Source of the DNA: Amycolatopsis sp. NBC_01488
GTDB lineage: Bacteria > Actinomycetota > Actinomycetes > Mycobacteriales > Pseudonocardiaceae
Assembly (NCBI RefSeq): GCF_036227105.1
Contig: NZ_CP109434.1
Location: 5,675,001 to 5,739,000, forward strand
Reading direction: 5' to 3'
Length of the DNA stretch: 64,000 nt
Shown here: positions 1 to 8,491 of the stretch, in pieces
Layout of the letters: each line of letters starts with the position of its first letter
Position numbering within the stretch: the stretch's first letter is position 1
Made by a program: the position numbers and the translations under genes
Notes under the pieces: generated by a model
Database searches by the model: none
Seen by the model: only the letters and a program-made list of their open reading frames with translations
What the model was told of the DNA's origin: nothing

Positions 1-30
1 GACTTCGCGCGGTTCCCGCGCCGCCCCTGA
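1..30 (+). CDS. C-terminal end of an upstream gene (partial)
   Basis: The first 30 bases read as nine codons followed by TGA, in the direction of the operon that starts 24 bases later. The peptide is too short to identify. Its position suggests it is the promoter-proximal member of the same acyl-CoA operon, for example an acyl-CoA ligase or dehydrogenase, but that is only inference from context. Confidence 0.5.
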   Translation, partial: DFARFPRRP

Positions 31-54
31 ACCAGTCCACTGTGGAGGAAGACG

Positions 55-822
55 ATGACTGACGACGCCGTCAGCGTCCGCGACGCCGGTCCTGGCATCC
101 GCGTGCTCACCCTGGCCCGGCCCCCGGCGAACGCGCTGGGCCTGCCGATCATCGACGGGCTGAACGCGGCCCTGGACGACGCCGGGGACGCCAAGATCAT
201 CGTGGTCGCCTCCGAAGTGCCCGGGTTCTTCGCGGCGGGCGCCGACATCAAGCACATGTCCGGTATCGACGCGGCTTCGTTCACCGCCTACGGCGACCGC
301 CTGCGCGGGGTGCTCGACCGGCTGGCCGCACCCGAGCGCGTCACCATCGCCGCGGTGGACGGGCTCGCGCTGGGCGGCGGCCTGGAACTGGCCATGGCGT
401 GCACGCTGCGGGTGGCCGGCGCCGACGCCCGGTTCGGTCTGCCCGAGGTGAAGCTGGGTCTCATCCCCGGCGCCGGCGGCACGCAGCGGCTGCCGCGCTT
501 GGTCGGCCGTGGCCGGGCCCTGGACATCATGCTCACTGCCCGGCAGGTGCCCGCGGCCGAAGCCCATGCCATTGGTCTGGCCGATCGGCTCGTCGACGCG
601 GGCAAGGCCGAAGCGGCGGCGCTGGAGCTGGCGGAGAAGCTCGTCACGCTGTCCCGTCCGGCGTTGAGTGCGGTGGTCCGTGCGGTCGACGCGGCGTTCG
701 ACCTGCCGCTCGAGCAGGGCTTCCGCTACGAGGTCGAGCAAGTACAGGACCTCTTCGAAACCGGTGAGGCGCCGGAAGGCCTCGCCGCGTTCCTCGGCAA
801 GCGCCCGCCGAAGTTCGCGTGA
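55..822 (+). CDS. enoyl-CoA hydratase (crotonase family)
   Basis: A 255-residue crotonase-fold protein expected to hydrate 2-enoyl-CoA in beta-oxidation in the cytosol. The CoA/oxyanion-hole segment (AAGADI near 60-65; GGGLE near 107-111) and the second catalytic segment (LPE near 129-131, followed by PGAGGTQRL) are intact. Both glutamates that act as base and acid in rat mitochondrial hydratase are present, so this one should be a genuine hydratase, unlike its two paralogues downstream. ATG at 55 is preceded by GGAGGA at ideal spacing. The next gene starts 11 bases after the stop, so they are probably cotranscribed. Confidence 0.9.
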   Translation: MTDDAVSVRDAGPGIRVLTLARPPANALGLPIIDGLNAALDDAGDAKIIVVASEVPGFFAAGADIKHMSGIDAASFTAYGDRLRGVLDRLAAPERVTIAAVDGLALGGGLELAMACTLRVAGADARFGLPEVKLGLIPGAGGTQRLPRLVGRGRALDIMLTARQVPAAEAHAIGLADRLVDAGKAEAAALELAEKLVTLSRPALSAVVRAVDAAFDLPLEQGFRYEVEQVQDLFETGEAPEGLAAFLGKRPPKFA

Positions 823-832
823 GGGGAAAGCC

Positions 833-1849
833 ATGTACGGACTGACCATTTTCAGCGCGGGCGCCGGACCCGAGCGGTTCCGGCGCGCCGCGGACCTGGC
901 CGTCCGGGCCGAGGAGGCCGGGTTCGACGCCGTCTGGACCGGCGAGCTGTACAACCGCTCGGCCACGGTTCCCATGGCCGTGCTGTCCCAGACCACCGAG
1001 CGGGTCCGGATCGGCTGCAACATCGCCTACGGGGTCGGCCGCACGCCGCTGGTCTGGGCCGCGGAAGCCCGTGACCTGGACGAACTGTCCGGTGGCCGGC
1101 TGGTGCTCGGCTTGGGCAACGGCACACCGCGGATGATGGAGGACTGGCACGGCGTCAGCGGCGAAGCGCCCGCTGAGCGGATGGAAGAGCTGGTCACCGT
1201 CCTGCGGAAGCTGTGGCGGCTGCACGAGGGCCCGGTCGAGCACGACGGCCGATTCTACCGCGTGCACCTGCGCCCGACCGCCGACACCGCACCACCGGTC
1301 CAGGAACGCCTGCCGATCTGGACGGCGGGCGTGAACCGGCTGATGGTCCGCGTCGCGGGCCGGGTCGCCGACGGGCTCGTCGGGCACCCGATGTACACCG
1401 GCCGCTACATCGCCGAGGTCGTGCGTCCCGAACTCGACGCCGGGGCGGCCGAAGCAGGCCGGGACCCCGCTGAGATCACGTTGATGGGGATCCTGATGTG
1501 CGCAGTCGACGAGGACGAGCAGGCCGCGCGTCGCCGGCTCGCCTTCGCGGTGGCCCAGTACGCCGCATCGCGCGTCTACGACCGGCTGTTCGCGCTGCAC
1601 GGCTGGTCGTCGGCGCAGGAGCGGATCCGCGAGGCCGTCCGCGCCCGCGACGAAGAGGCCGTGGTCGCCGCCGTCCCGGACGAGGTGCTCGACGCCGTCG
1701 GGGTGGCCTGCCGCCCGGCCGACCTGCGGGCGCGGGTGGCCGAGCACGCCCGCGACTACGACCACCTGAACCTCGTCGTCCCGCCGTGGGGCCTGAAACC
1801 GGAAGAGGCGGAAGCCGCGACGCTCGCAGTCCTCGAAGGGATGCGCTGA
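833..1849 (+). CDS. LLM-class flavin-dependent oxidoreductase (luciferase-like)
   Basis: A 338-residue protein of the bacterial luciferase-like monooxygenase superfamily, which uses FMN or coenzyme F420. The N-terminus (beta strand then GPERF, and AEEAGFDAVWTGE around 25-40) and the segment RDLDELSGGRLVLGLGNG around 85-105 are typical of F420-dependent actinobacterial members. The substrate cannot be read from sequence; in this operon an acyl-CoA or a ring intermediate of the degraded compound is plausible. ATG at 833 follows a GAGGGGAAAG ribosome site. The in-frame extension upstream lies inside the preceding gene and is rejected. Its stop overlaps the ATG of the next gene (ATGA), indicating translational coupling. 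Confidence 0.85.
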   Translation: MYGLTIFSAGAGPERFRRAADLAVRAEEAGFDAVWTGELYNRSATVPMAVLSQTTERVRIGCNIAYGVGRTPLVWAAEARDLDELSGGRLVLGLGNGTPRMMEDWHGVSGEAPAERMEELVTVLRKLWRLHEGPVEHDGRFYRVHLRPTADTAPPVQERLPIWTAGVNRLMVRVAGRVADGLVGHPMYTGRYIAEVVRPELDAGAAEAGRDPAEITLMGILMCAVDEDEQAARRRLAFAVAQYAASRVYDRLFALHGWSSAQERIREAVRARDEEAVVAAVPDEVLDAVGVACRPADLRARVAEHARDYDHLNLVVPPWGLKPEEAEAATLAVLEGMR

Positions 1850-2640
1850 TGGAGACCATCGACCTGACCCGGCCCGCCGAGGGAGTCGTGCTGGCGACGC
1901 TGAACCGCCCGGACCGCTACAACGCCATGACGGTGACGATGTTCGCCGAGCTGGAGGACTTGGCGTTCACCCTCGGCGAAGACGACGACGTCCGCGCGGT
2001 CGTGCTGACCGGCGCCGGGAAGGCGTTCTGCGCGGGCTACGACTTGGACGACGCCGACGAGCTGGCCGGCCTGACCGCGTTGGGCATGCTCGACCGGCAG
2101 GAACGGGCCGCTCGGGGGCTTTCCGCCCTGCGCGCGCTGCGCGTCCCGGTGATCGCCGCGGTGAACGGCGCGGCCGCCGGCGGCGGGCTCTCGCTGGCAC
2201 TGGCCGCGGACATCCGCCTGGCGGCCCGCTCGGCGAAGTTCAACGCCGCGTTCGTCCGAATAGGACTGTCGGCGGGCGACCTCGGCGCGTCGTGGCTGCT
2301 GTCCCGGACCATCGGGCCCGCGCTCGCCGCCGAGATCGCCTACACCGGCCGGTTCGTCCTGGCCGACGAAGCTGAGCGGATCGGGCTGGTGAACAAGACC
2401 GTCGACGACGACCGATTGCTCGACGAAGCCCTGTCGATGGCTCAGCTGATCTGCGCCAACTCCCCGGGCGGCGTGCAGCTGTCGAAGCGGGCGCTGCAGG
2501 CCAACATGGAGATCGGTTCCTACGCGGCCGCGCTCGAACTGGAGAACCGCGGCCAGGCGCTGCTCACCCGCGGCGAGGACATGCCCGAAGCGCTCGCCGC
2601 CTTCAAGGAAAAGCGCGCCCCGAACTTCACCGGACGTTAG
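1849..2640 (+). CDS. enoyl-CoA hydratase/isomerase family protein lacking both canonical Glu
   Basis: A 263-residue crotonase-family protein. The oxyanion-hole segments are kept (AFCAGYDLDD, AAAGGGLSLALAADIRLA), but the first catalytic Glu is Ser in GGGLS and the second is replaced in NAAFVRIGLSAGDLGASW. It is therefore unlikely to be a simple hydratase; isomerase, hydrolase or C-C bond cleavage chemistry is possible, with the Asp of GDLG a candidate catalytic residue. It is a close paralogue of the next gene, sharing nearly the same motif string and C-terminus (LENRGQALLTRGEDM, AFKEKRAPNFTGR). The start overlaps the preceding stop by one ATGA. Confidence 0.85.
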   Translation: METIDLTRPAEGVVLATLNRPDRYNAMTVTMFAELEDLAFTLGEDDDVRAVVLTGAGKAFCAGYDLDDADELAGLTALGMLDRQERAARGLSALRALRVPVIAAVNGAAAGGGLSLALAADIRLAARSAKFNAAFVRIGLSAGDLGASWLLSRTIGPALAAEIAYTGRFVLADEAERIGLVNKTVDDDRLLDEALSMAQLICANSPGGVQLSKRALQANMEIGSYAAALELENRGQALLTRGEDMPEALAAFKEKRAPNFTGR

Positions 2641-2649
2641 GAGACCGCT

Positions 2650-3450
2650 GTGCCCGACTTCCGGACGCTCCTCGTCGAGGAACCCGAACCCGGTGTCCTG
2701 GTTCTGAAGCTGAACCGGCCGGACCGGATGAATTCGATGACCGTCGAGATGTTCGGCGAGATCCGTACTGCCGCGCGCGCCTTGCGTGACAGCGGCGCTC
2801 GCGCGCTCGTCCTCACCGGCGCCGGCGAACGCGCGTTCTGCGCCGGGTTCGACCTCGCCGAGATCGAGGTCATCACGCGCATGGGCGTGCGGGAGTTCCT
2901 CAAGTTCCAGGAGCTCGCCACGGGTGGTCTCGCCGCGCTGCGGCAGTTGCCGTTCCCGGTGATCGCCGCGATCCACGGGGCCGCGTCCGGCGGCGGGCTG
3001 TCGCTGGCGCTGACCGCGGACATCCGGCTCGCCACGCCGACGGCGAAGTTCAACGCCGCATTCGTCAAAGTCGGCCTGTCGGCGGGCGAGCTGGGTACGT
3101 CGTGGCAGCTGACCCGCCTGGTCGGTCCCGGCCGGGCCGCCGAGATCGCCTACACCGCAAGGATTGTCGAGGCTGACGAAGCGCTCCGGATCGGCTTGGT
3201 GAACCGGGTCGTGCCGAGCGAGCGTCTGCTCGACGAGGCCCTCGAGCTGACCCGGCAGATCGCGGGAAACTCGCCGGGCGGGGTGAAGCTGTCGAAGCAG
3301 GCCCTGCAGCGCAACCAGGAGATCGCGTCCTACGCCGGGGCCCTGGAACTGGAGAACCGCGGGCAGGCGCTGCTGACCCGCGGTGAGGACATGACCGAAG
3401 CGCTGGCCGCGTTCAAGGACAAGCGCCGGCCGCAGTTCACCGGAAGGTGA
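2650..3450 (+). CDS. enoyl-CoA hydratase/isomerase family protein, tandem paralogue
   Basis: A 266-residue crotonase-family protein starting at GTG, 9 bases after the previous stop, with an AGGAGACC ribosome site. It has the same unusual active-site layout as its upstream neighbour: GGGLS instead of GGGxE, and NAAFVKVGLSAGELGTSW at the second catalytic position. The two probably arose by tandem duplication and may act on related acyl-CoA intermediates or form a hetero-oligomer. The exact reaction is not assignable from sequence. Confidence 0.85.
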   Translation: MPDFRTLLVEEPEPGVLVLKLNRPDRMNSMTVEMFGEIRTAARALRDSGARALVLTGAGERAFCAGFDLAEIEVITRMGVREFLKFQELATGGLAALRQLPFPVIAAIHGAASGGGLSLALTADIRLATPTAKFNAAFVKVGLSAGELGTSWQLTRLVGPGRAAEIAYTARIVEADEALRIGLVNRVVPSERLLDEALELTRQIAGNSPGGVKLSKQALQRNQEIASYAGALELENRGQALLTRGEDMTEALAAFKDKRRPQFTGR

Positions 3451-3457
3451 GGCATTC

Positions 3458-4384
3458 ATGACGACGCTCGGAGACATCGACCCCGGTTTCGGGCCTGCCG
3501 ACGACCTCCGGCACCGCCCCGCACCCGGCGGCCGGATGCGTGACAGCCTGTTCTGGGAACTGATCATGCCCGACGAACAGCTCGGCGTGCAGATCTACCT
3601 GTACCTGACCGACCGCGGCAAGACCGGCTACAACGTGTCGGTGTGGGGGCCTGATCCGGTCGCGGTGAAACTCTCGCAGGGCGTAGTCGGCGAAGACGAG
3701 GATCTCGACAACTTCCACTTCGACGGCCTGAGCGTCAAGCAGCCCGAGCTACGGCGCACGGCCTCGGTTTCCTACACGAGTGACGACGTCAAGCTGGAGT
3801 ACAACTTCACGGCACTGCACGACGCGTTCAGCTACCGATCCAACCCGGACGGGCTGCCCGCGTGGTTCGCGGAGAACCGCCTGGAGCAGACCGGCCACGT
3901 GACCGGCTTCCTGGAAGTCGCGGGCAGGCGGATCGCGTGGGACCGCAAGGGCCACCGCGACCACTCGTGGGGCGTGCGGAACTGGGGCGTGCCACACCAC
4001 TGGAAGTGGTTCATCGCCTACACCGAGAGCGGTCGGGTGGTGAACGGCTGGATCTGGATTGCCCGCGGTGAATGGGGTTTCGCCGGATACGTGGTCAATG
4101 ACGGCGTCACGATCCCGGTGTCGCACATCCGCCACCACGCCGAGTACCACGACGACATGACGCAGAAGCGCCTGGAGGCCGACGTCGTCGACATCACGGG
4201 CGAAACGACCCGGCTGGTGCTGGACGCGTTCGGCGTCGTGAAGCTGCCGACTCGCGATCCCATGGGCACGGTCATCACCGAAGCCGCCTGCCGGGCGACC
4301 ATCGACGGCGAGGAGGGGGCCGGTCAGTTCGAGACGCACTGGCCGGGCCAGTACCTCCAGCACCTGATCGAGAGTGCGCGGTGA
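3458..4384 (+). CDS. lipocalin/CrtC-like protein of unassigned function
   Basis: A 308-residue protein rich in aromatic beta-strand segments (WKWFIAYTESGRVVNGWIWIARGEWGFAGYVV around 183-215). It has a conserved-looking core DRKGHRDHSWGVRNWG (about 160-176) and further His-rich stretches (HIRHHAEYHDD). It resembles the AttH/CrtC (hydroxyneurosporene synthase)-like double-lipocalin proteins often annotated as domains of unknown function beside acyl-CoA genes. A hydratase or binding role on a hydrophobic intermediate is possible but not demonstrated. No signal peptide is visible. Its stop overlaps the GTG of the kinase-like gene (GTGA). Confidence 0.6.
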   Translation: MTTLGDIDPGFGPADDLRHRPAPGGRMRDSLFWELIMPDEQLGVQIYLYLTDRGKTGYNVSVWGPDPVAVKLSQGVVGEDEDLDNFHFDGLSVKQPELRRTASVSYTSDDVKLEYNFTALHDAFSYRSNPDGLPAWFAENRLEQTGHVTGFLEVAGRRIAWDRKGHRDHSWGVRNWGVPHHWKWFIAYTESGRVVNGWIWIARGEWGFAGYVVNDGVTIPVSHIRHHAEYHDDMTQKRLEADVVDITGETTRLVLDAFGVVKLPTRDPMGTVITEAACRATIDGEEGAGQFETHWPGQYLQHLIESAR

Positions 4385-5379
4385 CCTGGGACTGGGACGC
4401 CTCTTCGCGCTCTCTTCTGGAGGGGTTCCTGACTTCGCGGGGCTTGTGTTCCGGCCCGGTGACGACCCGCCGCATCGGCGACGGCCATTCGAACCTGACG
4501 TTCCTGGTGACCGACGGCTCCCACCAGGTCGTCGTCCGGCGCCCACCGCCACCACCGGTGCCACCGGGCGCGCACGACATGCTGCGGGAGGCCCGGCTGG
4601 TCGGCGCGCTCGCGGGCACGGAGGTCCCGGTGGCTTCCGTACTGGCGGTGGCGTCCGCGGGCGAGGTGCTGGACGTGCCGTTCTACGTCATGAGCTACGT
4701 CGAGGGTCCGGTGGTCACCGAGCGGACGCCCGCTCCGCTGGACACGCCCTCCGCTCGCCGGGAGATCGGATTCGCGCTGGTGGACACCCTGGCGGCGCTG
4801 CACGCGGTCGACTGGCGTGCCCGCGGCTTGGCCGACCTGGGCCGGCCGGAAGGGTTCAACGCCCGGCACTTCCGCCGCATGGGCCGCCTTGTCGCGGACT
4901 CCGACGGTCAGCCGCCGCCGGAGTTCGCCGAGGTCCACGCCTGGCTGGCCGCGCACGTCCCGCCGGAGTCCGGCGCGTCGATCGTGCACAACGACTACCG
5001 GCTGGGCAACGTGGTCCTGGCCGCTCCGGGCCGCATCGCCGCGGTGTTGGACTGGGAACTCGCGACGATCGGCGACCCGCTCTTCGACGTCGGCTACTTC
5101 CTGGCGTCGTGGCCCTCGCCGGACGCTCCGCTGACGCCGACGGAGGAGTTGGGGATCGCGGCACTGGAGCCGGGGTATCCGACTCGGGCCGAGCTGGCGT
5201 CCCGGTACGCCTCGCGGACCGGGCGGGACCTGTCCACACTGGACTGGTACACGACGCTGGCGCTGTGGAAACTGGCGGTGCTGTACGAATACGGCCGCCG
5301 CCGCGCGGTCGACGAGTACTACGCGGATCCGGTGCTGGTGAAGTCGTTCCTGGAGGCGGCTCAGCGCGCGACGGGCTGA
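4381..5379 (+). CDS. APH-fold phosphotransferase (ACAD10/11-kinase-like)
   Basis: A 332-residue aminoglycoside-phosphotransferase/choline-kinase-fold protein starting at GTG inside the previous stop. The catalytic loop IVHNDYRLGNVV (about 201-212) and the metal-binding segment AVLDWELATIGDPLFDVGYFL (about 221-241, with the Asp of DWE) are intact. This subfamily is related to the kinase domain of mitochondrial ACAD10/11 and to bacterial LvaA, which phosphorylate 4-hydroxyacyl-CoA before dehydration. That activity fits an acyl-CoA operon better than antibiotic resistance. It is the last gene before a strong hairpin. Confidence 0.8.
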   Translation: MTWDWDASSRSLLEGFLTSRGLCSGPVTTRRIGDGHSNLTFLVTDGSHQVVVRRPPPPPVPPGAHDMLREARLVGALAGTEVPVASVLAVASAGEVLDVPFYVMSYVEGPVVTERTPAPLDTPSARREIGFALVDTLAALHAVDWRARGLADLGRPEGFNARHFRRMGRLVADSDGQPPPEFAEVHAWLAAHVPPESGASIVHNDYRLGNVVLAAPGRIAAVLDWELATIGDPLFDVGYFLASWPSPDAPLTPTEELGIAALEPGYPTRAELASRYASRTGRDLSTLDWYTTLALWKLAVLYEYGRRRAVDEYYADPVLVKSFLEAAQRATG

Positions 5380-5530
5380 CTCGGCCCGTCGCGGACGTTG
5401 ATCGTTCAGACGCCGCACCACTTCTCCGTGAAGACCGCAGGATCACTCGCCGGCTCGCTGCGGGCCGCGATCTCGGGCGGCGGCAGGGAAACGCACTCAA
5501 CGCCACTCGTGGATCCAGGTCAGGTGATAC

Positions 5531-5567
5531 GAAGAGAGGACCCGGAGTCACCACGGGCCCTCTCTTC
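5531..5567. terminator. bidirectional hairpin terminator
   Basis: Two 14-base arms (5531-5544 and 5554-5567) pair with one mismatch around a 9-base loop. The hairpin lies in the 193-base gap between the convergent genes ending at 5379 and 5573, which is where a shared terminator is expected. No long U tract is evident, as is common in actinomycetes. Confidence 0.8.
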
Positions 5568-5572
5568 GGCCT

Positions 5573-6448
5573 TCAGACCGACCGCTGCGACTTCGCCGCC
5601 GCACTCGCCGCCTGGCTGCGTTCCCGGATCTCCCGCCAGTCCTCATCGGACAGTGACATCAGTCCGGCGAATGTCCCCGGTCCGGCCAGCCGTTGCCCAC
5701 CGTCCATCGCGATCGTCTCGCCCGTCAAGTAATTACAGCCGTCCGAGAACAAGAACACCGTCAGGTTCGCCAGTTCCTCGATCGTGCCCGCGCGGCCCAT
5801 CGGGATCTGGTCCGTCTGGGTCGCGCCCACCGCGCTGCTCTCGGTCGGGTTCAGCATCTCCCACGCGTAATCCGTCGGGATCGGGCCCGGTGCCAGCGCG
5901 TTGAGCCGGATCCCGTAGCGGGCCCACTCCACCGCCAGGGACATCGTCATCGCGTGCACCGCCGCCTTGGCCATCGCCGACGGCACCACGAACGCCGATC
6001 CCGACCACACCCACGTCGTCAGCGTGGACAGCACCACGCCCGGGAGACCCTCGGCGATCCACCGGCGGCCCGCCGCGTGCGTCGTGTTGAACGACCCGTT
6101 CATCACTGTCCCGCTCACCGCCTCGAACGCCCGCGTGCTCAGGCCGGCCGTCGGGGCGATGAAGTTGGCCGCCGCGTTGTTCAGCACGCCGGTGAGCGGT
6201 CCGTGGCGATCCCAGATCTCCGCCATCGCCGCGTCCACCAGGTCTCCCTTGCGGACGTCGACGGTCTGGAAGTGCGCACCGGCTTCGGAGGCCGCCTCGG
6301 CCAGCACCGACTCGCGCCGGCCCCACAGGTGTACCTCGGCGCCGTACGCGGTCAGGTGCCGCGCGACGCCGCGGCCGAGCCCCGTGCCGCCGCCGGTGAT
6401 GAGGATCCGCTGGCCGGACAGCACGTCCGGGGCGAAGATCGGCTTCAT
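5573..6448 (-). CDS. SDR oxidoreductase, 2,4-dienoyl-CoA-reductase-like
   Basis: A 291-residue short-chain dehydrogenase. The NAD(P)-binding TGGGTGLGRG motif is at about 18-27 and NNAAANF at about 89-95. The usual YxxxK is replaced by SxxxK (SAMAK at about 150-154), the arrangement in the 2,4-dienoyl-CoA reductase branch of SDRs (human DECR1 uses Ser/Lys at this position). With acyl-CoA dehydrogenase and hydratase genes directly upstream, a role in reducing a dienoyl-CoA with NADPH is likely. ATG at 6448 lies 15 bases after the acyl-CoA dehydrogenase stop in the same operon. Confidence 0.85.
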   Translation of the reverse strand: MKPIFAPDVLSGQRILITGGGTGLGRGVARHLTAYGAEVHLWGRRESVLAEAASEAGAHFQTVDVRKGDLVDAAMAEIWDRHGPLTGVLNNAAANFIAPTAGLSTRAFEAVSGTVMNGSFNTTHAAGRRWIAEGLPGVVLSTLTTWVWSGSAFVVPSAMAKAAVHAMTMSLAVEWARYGIRLNALAPGPIPTDYAWEMLNPTESSAVGATQTDQIPMGRAGTIEELANLTVFLFSDGCNYLTGETIAMDGGQRLAGPGTFAGLMSLSDEDWREIRERSQAASAAAKSQRSV

Positions 6449-6463
6449 CTGCCACCTTCCCGA

Positions 6464-7600
6464 TCAGAGCCCGAAGCTCTTGCCGATGATCTCGCGCTGG
6501 ATTTCGTTGGCACCGCCGTAGATCGGCGGGGCGAGCGCCTTCCGCACCTGGCTCTCCATGCCGTACTCGCTCGCGTAGCCCGCGCCGCCCATCAGCTGCA
6601 TCGCTTCCAGGGTGACGAGCTTGGCGACCTCGGTGCACTTGAGCTTGGCCATCGCCCCTTCCCGGGCCAGCTGCTCCTCCTCGCCGGCGTCGATGCGCTC
6701 GGCGACCTCGTAGACGAAGGACCGGCTGCACGCGATCTCGGTCGCGAGGTCGGCGATGCGGTGCCGGACGGCCTGGAAGCTGCCGATGGTCCGCCCGAAC
6801 TGCTCCCGCTCCTTGACGTAGGCGACGACGTCGTCGAGCGCCCGCTCGGCCGCGCCCAGCGACATGGCGGCGATGATCAGCCGCTCGACGCTGAGCCCGC
6901 GCATGAGGTGCCGCCACGCCTGGCCCACCTCGCCGACGACGTTCGCCGCCGGCACGCGGACGTCGGTGAAGTACAGGTCGTTGACCGTGTGGGTGGACAT
7001 GGTCGAAATCGGGCGGATCGCGAGCCCGGAAGCGTCCGCAGGGACCACCAGCAGCGTCAAGCCGTCGTGCTTCTTGGCGCCGGTGGTCGTGCGGGTGAGC
7101 ACCAGGACGTGGTCGGCCAGGTGCGCCGCCGTCGTCCAGGTCTTCTGACCGGTGATGACGTAGTCGCCGCCGTCGGCGACCGCCTTCAGCCGCGCCGAGC
7201 CCAGATCGGAGCCCGCACCCGGTTCGGACAGCGCGATGGCTTCGACCCGGCCCCGGCACAGGCCGCCGACGACGTCCTTCTTCTGTTCCTCGGTGCCGTA
7301 ACGCAGGTAGGTCTGCGCCGCGGTGAGACCGGTTCCGTAGGCGTGGATCGGGGCGAGGCCGCGAGCCGTCTCTTCGAGGAAGAGGCATTCTTCGACCATC
7401 CCGGCGCCCGCCCCGCCGTACTCCTCCGGCACGGAGACGCCGAGCCAGCCGTGTCCGGCGAGCTTCTCCAGCAACGCCCGGCTGGTGTCGAGCGCGCCGC
7501 CGTCGGTGAGCGCGTCGCGCTGCGCGGAAGTGCCGCACTCGCGGGCGCAGAACTCACGCACCGCGGTGGCGAAGGTCCGTTGTTCGTCGGTGAACCGCAT
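6464..7600 (-). CDS. acyl-CoA dehydrogenase
   Basis: A 378-residue FAD-dependent acyl-CoA dehydrogenase of normal length. The flavin/substrate motif AIALSEPGAGSDLGS (about 121-135) and the C-terminal region with MQLMGGAGYASEYGMESQVRKA and YGGANEIQREIIGKSFGL are intact. The TYGGANEI-type loop sits where the cofactor adenine binds. The catalytic base is not certain from reading alone. The 15-base gap before its ATG holds no clear ribosome site but contains a palindrome shared with the next promoter, so translation may be leaderless or coupled. Confidence 0.88.
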   Translation of the reverse strand: MRFTDEQRTFATAVREFCARECGTSAQRDALTDGGALDTSRALLEKLAGHGWLGVSVPEEYGGAGAGMVEECLFLEETARGLAPIHAYGTGLTAAQTYLRYGTEEQKKDVVGGLCRGRVEAIALSEPGAGSDLGSARLKAVADGGDYVITGQKTWTTAAHLADHVLVLTRTTTGAKKHDGLTLLVVPADASGLAIRPISTMSTHTVNDLYFTDVRVPAANVVGEVGQAWRHLMRGLSVERLIIAAMSLGAAERALDDVVAYVKEREQFGRTIGSFQAVRHRIADLATEIACSRSFVYEVAERIDAGEEEQLAREGAMAKLKCTEVAKLVTLEAMQLMGGAGYASEYGMESQVRKALAPPIYGGANEIQREIIGKSFGL

Positions 7601-7601
7601 C

Positions 7602-7618
7602 GTGAACGACCGTTATCA
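7602..7618 (-). promoter_or_regulatory. palindromic operator-like site, copy 1
   Basis: Read on the minus strand, TGATAACGGTCGTTCAC contains the imperfect palindrome AACG-GT-CGTT. It overlaps the stop of the hydratase gene and sits immediately upstream of the acyl-CoA dehydrogenase ATG. A copy differing at one base occurs at 8492-8508. A TetR- or GntR-type acyl-CoA regulator is a plausible ligand. Confidence 0.5.
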
Positions 7619-8410
7619 GTTGCCGCGGTAAGCGGCGAAGTCGGGCTGGCGCTTCTCGTTGAAGGCGGTGATGCCCTCCTGCGCCTCGGCCGATTCGCCG
7701 AACAGCTTCAGGTGCGAGTACGCCAGCTGCCCGACGCTGGCGAACTGCTCGGTGTCGGTGTTGAACGACTGCTTGAGCACCTTGAGCGCGGTGGGGGAGA
7801 GGGCCAGGATCTCGTCGGCCCACTTGCGCACCTCGTCGTGCAGCTCCGCGGCGGGGACGACCTGGTTGACCAGGCCCCAGTTCTCCATCTGGGCGGCGGT
7901 GTAGCGGCGGCAGAGGAACCACACCTCGCGGGCGCGCTTCTCGCCGAGGATGCGGGCGAGGTAGCCGGTGCCGAAGCCGGCGTCGAAGGATCCGACGCGC
8001 GGGCCGTTCTGCCCGAACTTCGCCGTGTCGGCGGCGATGGTGAGGTCGCACAGCACGTGCAGCACGTGCCCGCCGCCGATGGCGAAGCCGTTCACCGCGG
8101 CGATGACCGGCTTGGGGACGTCCCGGATGACGTGGTGCAGCGCGTCGATCTCGAACAGCCCGGAGTCGGACGGGCCGTAGTCGCCGGTCTCGGCCCGCTG
8201 CTTCTGGTCGCCGCCGGTGCAGAACGCCTTGTCGCCCGCTCCGGTCAAGCAGATCACGCCGACCTCGGTGCTGTTCCAGGCCCTCTTGAACGCCTTGACG
8301 AGCTCGTCGACCGTCCGCGCCCGGAAGGAGTTGTACCGCTCGGGGCGATTGATCGTGATCCACGCCAGGCCGTTGTCGACCTTGTACGTCACGTCGGTGA
8401 ACTCGTCCAT
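7616..8410 (-). CDS. MenB/BadI-like crotonase (naphthoyl-CoA synthase or ketoacyl-CoA hydrolase type)
   Basis: A 264-residue crotonase-family protein starting at ATG 8410; a longer in-frame start at 8509 would run through the upstream palindrome. The string KAFCTGGDQKQR (about 65-76), the segment GPRVGSFDAGFGTGYLARILGEKRAREVWFLCRRY and SPTALKVLKQSFNTDTEQ match the MenB/BadI branch. MenB makes dihydroxynaphthoyl-CoA and BadI opens the ring of 2-ketocyclohexanecarboxyl-CoA. No other menaquinone gene is nearby, and neighbours encode acyl-CoA dehydrogenase and dienoyl-CoA reductase, so a ring-opening or beta-keto-acyl-CoA hydrolase role in alicyclic degradation is more likely. Confidence 0.8.
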   Translation of the reverse strand: MDEFTDVTYKVDNGLAWITINRPERYNSFRARTVDELVKAFKRAWNSTEVGVICLTGAGDKAFCTGGDQKQRAETGDYGPSDSGLFEIDALHHVIRDVPKPVIAAVNGFAIGGGHVLHVLCDLTIAADTAKFGQNGPRVGSFDAGFGTGYLARILGEKRAREVWFLCRRYTAAQMENWGLVNQVVPAAELHDEVRKWADEILALSPTALKVLKQSFNTDTEQFASVGQLAYSHLKLFGESAEAQEGITAFNEKRQPDFAAYRGN

Positions 8411-8491
8411 CGGACGGTGGTCCTTTCGTCGTCGGAAGAACAGCGGGACGGCGGCACCCTCGCGACCGCCCGTGACCCCGAATCTAGGTCT

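Noticed and set aside
1756..3567. Long minus-strand frame opposite the tandem crotonases
   Set aside because: Antisense shadow; its internal repetition simply mirrors the two paralogous plus-strand genes.
4381..5379. Aminoglycoside resistance kinase
   Set aside because: The fold is shared, but the operon is acyl-CoA catabolic and the motifs fit the ACAD10/11-associated branch better.
7616..8410. Menaquinone biosynthesis menB
   Set aside because: The GGDQ motif fits MenB, but no other men gene is near and the neighbours are catabolic; BadI-like function is equally consistent, so no symbol is given.
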